Source: a virus. From it: 35,983 bases of DNA. The notes below the pieces were generated by a model. The model made no database searches. It saw only the letters and a program-made list of their open reading frames with translations, and was not told the origin of the DNA. The DNA is taken from the IMG/VR virus record IMGVR_UViG_3300031974_003661, positions 1 to 35,983 of that record; one strand, 5' to 3'. Of this stretch, positions 32,899 through 35,983 are shown in pieces; position 1 is the first letter of the stretch, and every line of letters begins with the position of its first letter. Made by a program: the position numbers and the translations under genes.

Positions 32899-33032
32899 GC
32901 TTGTGAGAGTTTGCGCATCTCGAGGCCGATGCGGAAGGCCTTCACCTCGTGGCGGGTGAGTTGCTTGTACGCCTCGTTGAGGCGCTTGTCGACGTCACTG
33001 CGTCGCTTGATACGTGGGCGTTTTGCTTTCAT
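32895..33032 (-). CDS. Small basic protein
   Basis: This 45-residue protein is very basic at its start (MKAKRPRIKRRSDVDKRL), followed by one charged helix (NEAYKQLTRHEVKAFRIGLE). It resembles a small nucleic-acid-binding peptide. Reality is supported by four-base overlaps at both ends (with the gene below at 32898 and the gene above at 33029). Confidence 0.55.
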   Translation of the reverse strand: MKAKRPRIKRRSDVDKRLNEAYKQLTRHEVKAFRIGLEMRKLSQA

Positions 33033-33244
33033 GCTTCACCGAGTGAGATTACCCCGAACACGATTGCGCCCAGGAAGGATGAGCCGAGACCGGCGACGTA
33101 GGAGTCGAAGACAACGGCGGGCAGGTCGTCGGCGAAGGCTCCGAGGAACGGGAGCAGACAGAACAGGATGGCACAAACGAGGGCGCTACAGATTGCGACG
33201 AGCTCGCAGAAGTCGTGCCATACGGGAGTAGTGGACTTATGCAT
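33029..33244 (-). CDS. Small membrane protein, two segments
   Basis: This 71-residue protein has two hydrophobic segments, about 14-36 (FCELVAICSALVCAILFCLL) and 48-68 (VAGLGSSFLGAIVFGVISLG), linked by an acidic loop (GAFADDLPAV). It may be a superinfection-exclusion or membrane-altering factor, judged only from type and place in an early operon. Confidence 0.55.
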   Translation of the reverse strand: MHKSTTPVWHDFCELVAICSALVCAILFCLLPFLGAFADDLPAVVFDSYVAGLGSSFLGAIVFGVISLGEA

Positions 33245-33308
33245 CTTTCAGGAATTGGATGGTGAACGTGATGACCGCGATGAGCGGGAAGATGAGTGCG
33301 TAAAGCAT
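33237..33308 (-). CDS. 23-residue hydrophobic peptide
   Basis: The frame MLYALIFPLIAVITFTIQF plus four more residues is one membrane-spanning helix. It is very short, but it overlaps the next gene's start by eight bases, the same spacing seen throughout the operon, and has an A/T-rich leader (CTAAATCTAAATAC). It is therefore likely translated and coupled to the two-segment membrane protein. Confidence 0.45.
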   Translation of the reverse strand: MLYALIFPLIAVITFTIQFLKDA

Positions 33309-33331
33309 GTATTTAGATTTAGGGGGTTGAG

Positions 33332-33383
33332 ACGGCAGGGGGGAGTCGAGCCCCCCGACACTTGCGTGCCCTCCAAGTACCGT
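33332..33383 (-). ncRNA. tRNA-like minihelix A
   Basis: On the minus strand a 52-base element folds into an outer 6-bp stem (ACGGTA with TGCCGT, one wobble) directly stacked on a 6-bp GC stem (GGGGGG/CCCCCC). The 7-base loop CTCGACT has T-loop character. A third small arm (ACTTG/CAAGT) fills the inside. The 12-bp acceptor-plus-T-arm geometry equals that of tRNA, but D and anticodon arms are missing. It could be a processing or termination signal between genes. Confidence 0.35.
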
Positions 33384-33391
33384 GGTGTGAA

Positions 33392-33802
33392 TCAGTCCTC
33401 GAGCAGGGCCTCGAGACCTGCAATCAGGTCGTCAACGTCGACGGTCTCGTTGAGACGGTCGGGAGTCTCGAGCATGAACTTGACACACTTGAAGACACGG
33501 GACGCGTAGCGAATCCGACCCTTCGCATTGTACGAGGGCTTGAGCTTCATGACGAGCTCGTCGTCGAGTTGCCCGAGGTCGAGAGACACGCCCTTGTGTC
33601 GGAACGTGATGAGGAGCGGGGCGCTACAGGTGCAGTACCGTGACCCGACTTCCTTGTAGAAGTCCATACGGTGGAACACCTCGGAAAGTAGCGTACCGAC
33701 CTGACGCTTGAGGGATTTGGTGGACGTACCGAACTTGATTTCGGTGGCTTGCTCGATGGACATGTCGCCATCGATGGACTGTTGGTAAATGCGAACTTGC
33801 AT
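33392..33802 (-). CDS. Unrecognised protein, first gene of the leftward unit
   Basis: This 136-residue protein starts MQVRIYQQSIDGDMSIEQAT after the leader ATATAAACCCAATACA, the clearest non-Shine-Dalgarno start in the window. The middle has 'VGSRYCTCSAPLLITFRHKG' and the end is helical and acidic (VDVDDLIAGLEALLED). No family is recognised. It lies between two tRNA-like minihelices and is the nearest gene to the structured RNA region, so it may be its functional partner. Confidence 0.6.
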   Translation of the reverse strand: MQVRIYQQSIDGDMSIEQATEIKFGTSTKSLKRQVGTLLSEVFHRMDFYKEVGSRYCTCSAPLLITFRHKGVSLDLGQLDDELVMKLKPSYNAKGRIRYASRVFKCVKFMLETPDRLNETVDVDDLIAGLEALLED

Positions 33803-33839
33803 TGTATTGGGTTTATATGATGGGACGGAGTTGTCCCGT

Positions 33840-34620
33840 CGCGGCCCCAGGAGGGATTGCACCTCCTCGAAGCAACTATGCGGGGCCTTGTCAACAGGGA
33901 GTCCGGATACTGACTCAATCCCGGGGTGGCCCGTATCCTGTTGACGTACTTAGATAATTTCCGCGCGGTGCAGGCCTGCTTATCGTGACAGAACGCCCCC
34001 GGGGGGACTTGTGGAAACTCCGGGAATTACATCGACTTTTCGAGTCTGCAACCCGCACCTGTTACGCGTCAGTGGCAACCCGTCACGGCAATCCATGCGG
34101 ATTCCGTCTCCCGGTTACATGACACCTGCACCTTTGGTCTTTACACCCGACCTCGGGTCAACGCACCGGCACCCTACTTTGTTAGCGTATTTTTTGCCCC
34201 ATTGGCTTTCCCTGTAGTTGCACCCCCACTACCTCAAATCTCATTGAGGGGTCAACCCGCACCCCCTCCCGGATTCCCGGACTTTAAAGGGGGTAACCTT
34301 TGCACCCACTTTCGTGGGTATCGCTCCGGGGGTTATGTACCTCCGGGGCTACTTCATAACGCTTAAGCTTTGCGCCTACGTTGTCGTCAGTACGTCAATG
34401 AACGTGCGACCTGTTGACGGTTGATGTGCGGTAACACATCCGGAGGAACCCTTCCTTCTTCAACCCCTCACCCTTGCGGGTGACCTTTCAACGGGAACCC
34501 TTGCGGGTCGTGGTTGCCTATCGTCTCACCGGTGGTCTGTTTTCCCGGCTTGTCATCCGAGGGGCGTTCCCTCCCGTTTGACGATGTCAAAGGAAGTGCA
34601 CAGGTTCCATACTCACAAAT
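33840..34620 (-). ncRNA. Candidate large structured noncoding RNA
   Basis: This ~780-base region has no credible gene, but hairpins follow each other almost without a gap. Read on the minus strand, three close with GNRA tetraloops: TCACCC-GCAA-GGGTGA (34468-34483), ACCC-GCAA-GGGT (34497-34508) and ACCCAC-GAAA-GTGGGT (34304-34319). Other stems lie at 34577-34591, 34423-34440, 34393-34419, 34332-34360, 34261-34294, 34232-34249, 34085-34107 and 33890-33946. GNRA loops appear only in minus orientation, fixing the transcribed strand. Size and phage setting recall the large ornate GOLLD and ROOL RNAs, but I cannot match either. Confidence 0.7.
33843..33887 (-). ncRNA. tRNA-like minihelix B
   Basis: On the minus strand GGCCCC pairs with GGGGCC, and stacked on it AGGAGG pairs with CCTCCT around the 7-base loop TGCAATC, which has T-loop form except for one base. 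The 3' strands of both stems are adjacent, as in the acceptor and T arms of tRNA; only 16 bases replace the D and anticodon arms. It sits 41 bases before the first leftward gene and may be the 3' end or a terminator of the large RNA. Confidence 0.4.
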
Positions 34621-34627
34621 CGACCTA

Positions 34628-34881
34628 TCTGCCTGGTTTTCAGTGAGTTACGCGGTTTCATTTAGGCGTAACTTATTGATTCTCAGGCATTTGCATTTTT
34701 CAAAGTAGGTAAATGTTAAAATTGTGTTAAAGGGGTCTAACTTGCTGAATATCAATGAGTTACAAGGTCATTTTTTTTTAGGTCATCTGTAACTGCCTGA
34801 CTTTCAGTGAGTTATGGGCATATGACGTATCTGCCTGGTTTTCAGTGAGTTAGGCCTAAGTGTCTGAATATCAATGAGTTA
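34628..34881. repeat. Iteron-like repeats, six copies
   Basis: Six copies of an 18-23 bp element share the core TCARTGAGTTA. Direct copies lie at 34628-34650, 34745-34762, 34793-34814, 34831-34852 and 34862-34881, and one inverted copy at 34669-34689. Two subtypes exist: CTGCCTGGTTTTCAGTGAG and CTGAATATCAATGAG. Regularly repeated elements of this size in AT-rich DNA are typical initiator-binding iterons or operator sites. They lie just upstream of the large RNA. Confidence 0.8.
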
Positions 34882-34885
34882 GCTA

Positions 34886-35315
34886 ATACCCGCGATAAGT
34901 AGGTATACCCGCGTATGCACAAAAAAAATGACATACGCCAGGAAAAGTGAAATTTTAACATATCACCGACATAAATCATTCGTCGACAGATTCGGGAGAT
35001 TCGTCGAGACGGAAAAATGATTATACGTCCCATATTTTTTTGGTCGACGAAATATGGCAATTCGTCTATGGAATTAGGGTGAAAAAAGTGAATTTCAACG
35101 TTATACGCCTACCCCATAGTGCACCCCCATTGAGGGGCGAAAGTGGCTTAATGACCCCTTAAAATGGCCCTGATGGAATCCTGGATTTTCCAAATATTCG
35201 TGCAACTTTTTTTTCTAAATAGTTTTCCACAATTGTCGAACGTATTCTTTTTTTTCGTATACGCACACCACCGTGGACGGCTATAGTGTATTTCCAGGAC
35301 ATATGCAAATTTTCA
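34886..35315. other. AT-rich intergenic DNA
   Basis: No convincing gene is present in this stretch; the longest frame (34842-35060, minus) spans the iterons and has poor composition. It holds homopolymer T and A runs near 34920, 35035 and 35210. Scattered TTCGTCGA-type boxes occur at about 34979-35007 and 35041-35070, related to those in the repeats near the right end. A pair of 8-bp inverted repeats is listed separately. Confidence 0.6.
35030..35057. repeat. Inverted repeat around a GTCGAC core
   Basis: CCATATTT at 35030-35037 is matched by its complement AAATATGG at 35050-35057, with a 12-base centre that holds GGTCGACG. It may be a protein-binding site or a cruciform in the control region. 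Confidence 0.5.
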
Positions 35316-35351
35316 GCTCCTATTTATTTGTAGGAATAGTCTGATGAATAG

Positions 35352-35436
35352 GTAGGATATATCCTACAGTGTGTAAGATAACTCCTACAATAATATGTAA
35401 GAATAGTCCTACAATCTCATGTAGGAATACTCCTAC
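35352..35436. promoter_or_regulatory. Array of four 16-bp operator palindromes
   Basis: Four hyphenated palindromes of the form GTARGAnnnnTCCTAC lie at 35352-35367, 35373-35388, 35397-35412 and 35421-35436. Starts are 21, 24 and 24 bases apart, about two helical turns, so bound dimers would sit on one face of the DNA. They lie just downstream of the leftward promoter candidate, where bound protein would block transcription. A related but reversed pair (TCCTA/TAGGA) lies at 35317-35334. Confidence 0.8.
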
Positions 35437-35457
35437 ATAACACATTATAAAAGATTG

Positions 35458-35485
35458 CAAAGATACAACATATCAATCAATCCAA
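35458..35485 (-). promoter_or_regulatory. Leftward Bacteroidota-type promoter
   Basis: On the minus strand TATCTTTG (35465-35458) is a perfect match to the TAnnTTTG -7 element of the Bacteroidota primary sigma factor. A TTG at 35485-35483 lies 17 bases upstream, slightly closer than usual. Transcription would start near 35450 and run left across the operator array towards the iterons, the structured RNA and the leftward genes. Confidence 0.6.
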
Positions 35486-35486
35486 T

Positions 35487-35530
35487 GTTAAGCTAACGTT
35501 AAGGTATTGTTAAGGAATTGTTAAGGATTA
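35487..35530. repeat. Four tandem 11-bp repeats
   Basis: GTTAAG begins at 35487, 35498, 35509 and 35520, exactly 11 bases apart, and three copies read GTTAAGG. One repeat per helical turn in AT-rich DNA next to iterons suits a DNA unwinding element or stacked protein sites beside the leftward promoter. Confidence 0.75.
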
Positions 35531-35547
35531 AGTGAAAACACGTTATT

Positions 35548-35843
35548 ACATATAATCATTTGCATATGTTTCGTCGACGACAGGTAGAAGTTCATCGAAC
35601 AATAATGACCGTTCGTCGTGCAATTATATGTTATCACATATTTTTAACATTTGACCGATGTGTTTTCACATATAATTATTTGGATATGTTTCATCGATGA
35701 CAGGTCAATGTTCATCGGGGTTATCACCGGGTTCGTCGAATTATATGTGTGTTGCAACACAATAAATGTATAATCACTTGCATATGTTTTGTCGATGACA
35801 GGTGCCGGTTCGTCGTGGATTATAGGGGGTTCGTCGAATTATA
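35548..35843. repeat. Three ~100-120-bp tandem repeats with palindromic core
   Basis: Repeats begin at 35548, 35668 and 35766. Each starts with ATATAATNATTTGNATATG-like sequence, then a palindromic box (TCGTCGACGA, TCATCGATGA, or TGTCGATGACA), then GACAGG. Further boxes of the form TTCGTCG or TTCATCG follow in each copy. The last copy stops abruptly at 35843 where GC-rich DNA begins. The region looks like a replication origin or a partition/regulator-binding cluster. Confidence 0.75.
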
Positions 35844-35983
35844 CGGCGCGCAGGCGGGGCGCGGCGGCGGGGCGGGGTCGAGCGGGTGGGCGGGGAAAAG
35901 CTGTTGAACCGGGCGGGGACGACGTTTCGCAAACTGCCCGATGCGGACAAGGCGGGCCTGGATGCCGGCAAGGCGGTGGCGCT
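35844..35983 (+). pseudogene. Fragment of ArsC/YffB-like protein, probably foreign DNA
   Basis: From 35844 GC content jumps to roughly three quarters. In one rightward frame the end reads VERVGGEKLLNRAGTTF followed by RKLPDADKAGLDAGKAVAL. This is the central part of ArsC-family (YffB/Spx-like) reductases, which contain GWxxLLNRxGTTWRKL. The codon use fits high-GC proteobacteria rather than this phage. Two positions where Trp is expected read GGG. It is best explained as a chimeric contig end. Confidence 0.6.

Noticed and set aside
34011-34217. Rightward 68-residue frame in the structured region
   Set aside because: Composition is poor, and the frame runs through several stable hairpins; no start context.
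33840-34620. Cluster of ordinary tRNA genes
   Set aside because: No full cloverleaf with anticodon arm could be found on either strand; only acceptor/T-arm-like minihelices.
34514-34708. Rightward 64-residue frame at the RNA/iteron border
   Set aside because: It spans an iteron and hairpins and has no recognisable sequence.
34628-34881. Possible CRISPR array
   Set aside because: Spacing between repeats is irregular (about 10 to 95 bases), one copy is inverted and no spacers of equal length exist.
35774-35971. Leftward frame over the right edge (MPASRPALS...)
   Set aside because: Arg/Pro/Ser-rich shadow of the ArsC-like fragment, and it crosses the suspected chimeric junction.
1-35983. Temperate prophage with attachment sites at the window ends
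   Set aside because: No integrase gene and no matching direct repeat between the two GC-rich edges were seen.

Overview
The window is most of the genome of a tailed phage with an HK97-type head and a long flexible tail (siphovirus). It reads like a phage of a Bacteroidota host. Genes lack Shine-Dalgarno sequences and start after short A-rich leaders. The single-strand-binding candidate looks like a DUF3127 protein, a family I associate with Bacteroidota. A perfect TAnnTTTG promoter box occurs in the control region. No integrase, DNA polymerase or clear repressor gene is present, so lifestyle is undecided.

Layout. Positions 1-350: GC-rich edge plus an array of eleven GTCTCC boxes. 351-20491 (rightward): HNH nuclease, small and large terminase, portal, a fused prohead protease/major capsid protein, head-tail connectors, two paralogous tail tube proteins, a probable amber-readthrough tail extension, frameshifted tail chaperones, tape measure, a 1493-residue tail tip/fibre protein, a small membrane protein (holin candidate), an amidase endolysin and a VRR-NUC nuclease. 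20492-20664: convergent junction with two hairpins. 20665-33802 (leftward): metallophosphoesterase, D5/SF3 helicase, DUF3127 SSB-like protein, cytosine methyltransferase with a second reading frame inside it, a Gp88-like protein and about 25 small unrecognised genes joined by 1-, 4- or 8-base overlaps. 33840-34620: no genes but many hairpins, which on the minus strand close with GNRA tetraloops; best read as a large structured noncoding RNA at the head of the leftward unit. 34620-35843: AT-rich control/origin region with iteron-like repeats, a four-site operator array, 11-bp tandem repeats and three ~100-bp repeats. 35844-35983: an abrupt GC-rich tail encoding a piece of an ArsC/YffB-like protein, probably not phage DNA.

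How it works together: the rightward block makes the particle and lyses the cell. The leftward block supplies replication, DNA modification and probably host takeover. The 1.2-kb repeat-rich region is the natural place for replication initiation and for the leftward promoter. The most interesting elements are the structured RNA locus, the in-frame amber readthrough on a tail tube gene and the dual-coding methyltransferase region. All functional calls come from reading motifs by eye; no database search was possible.
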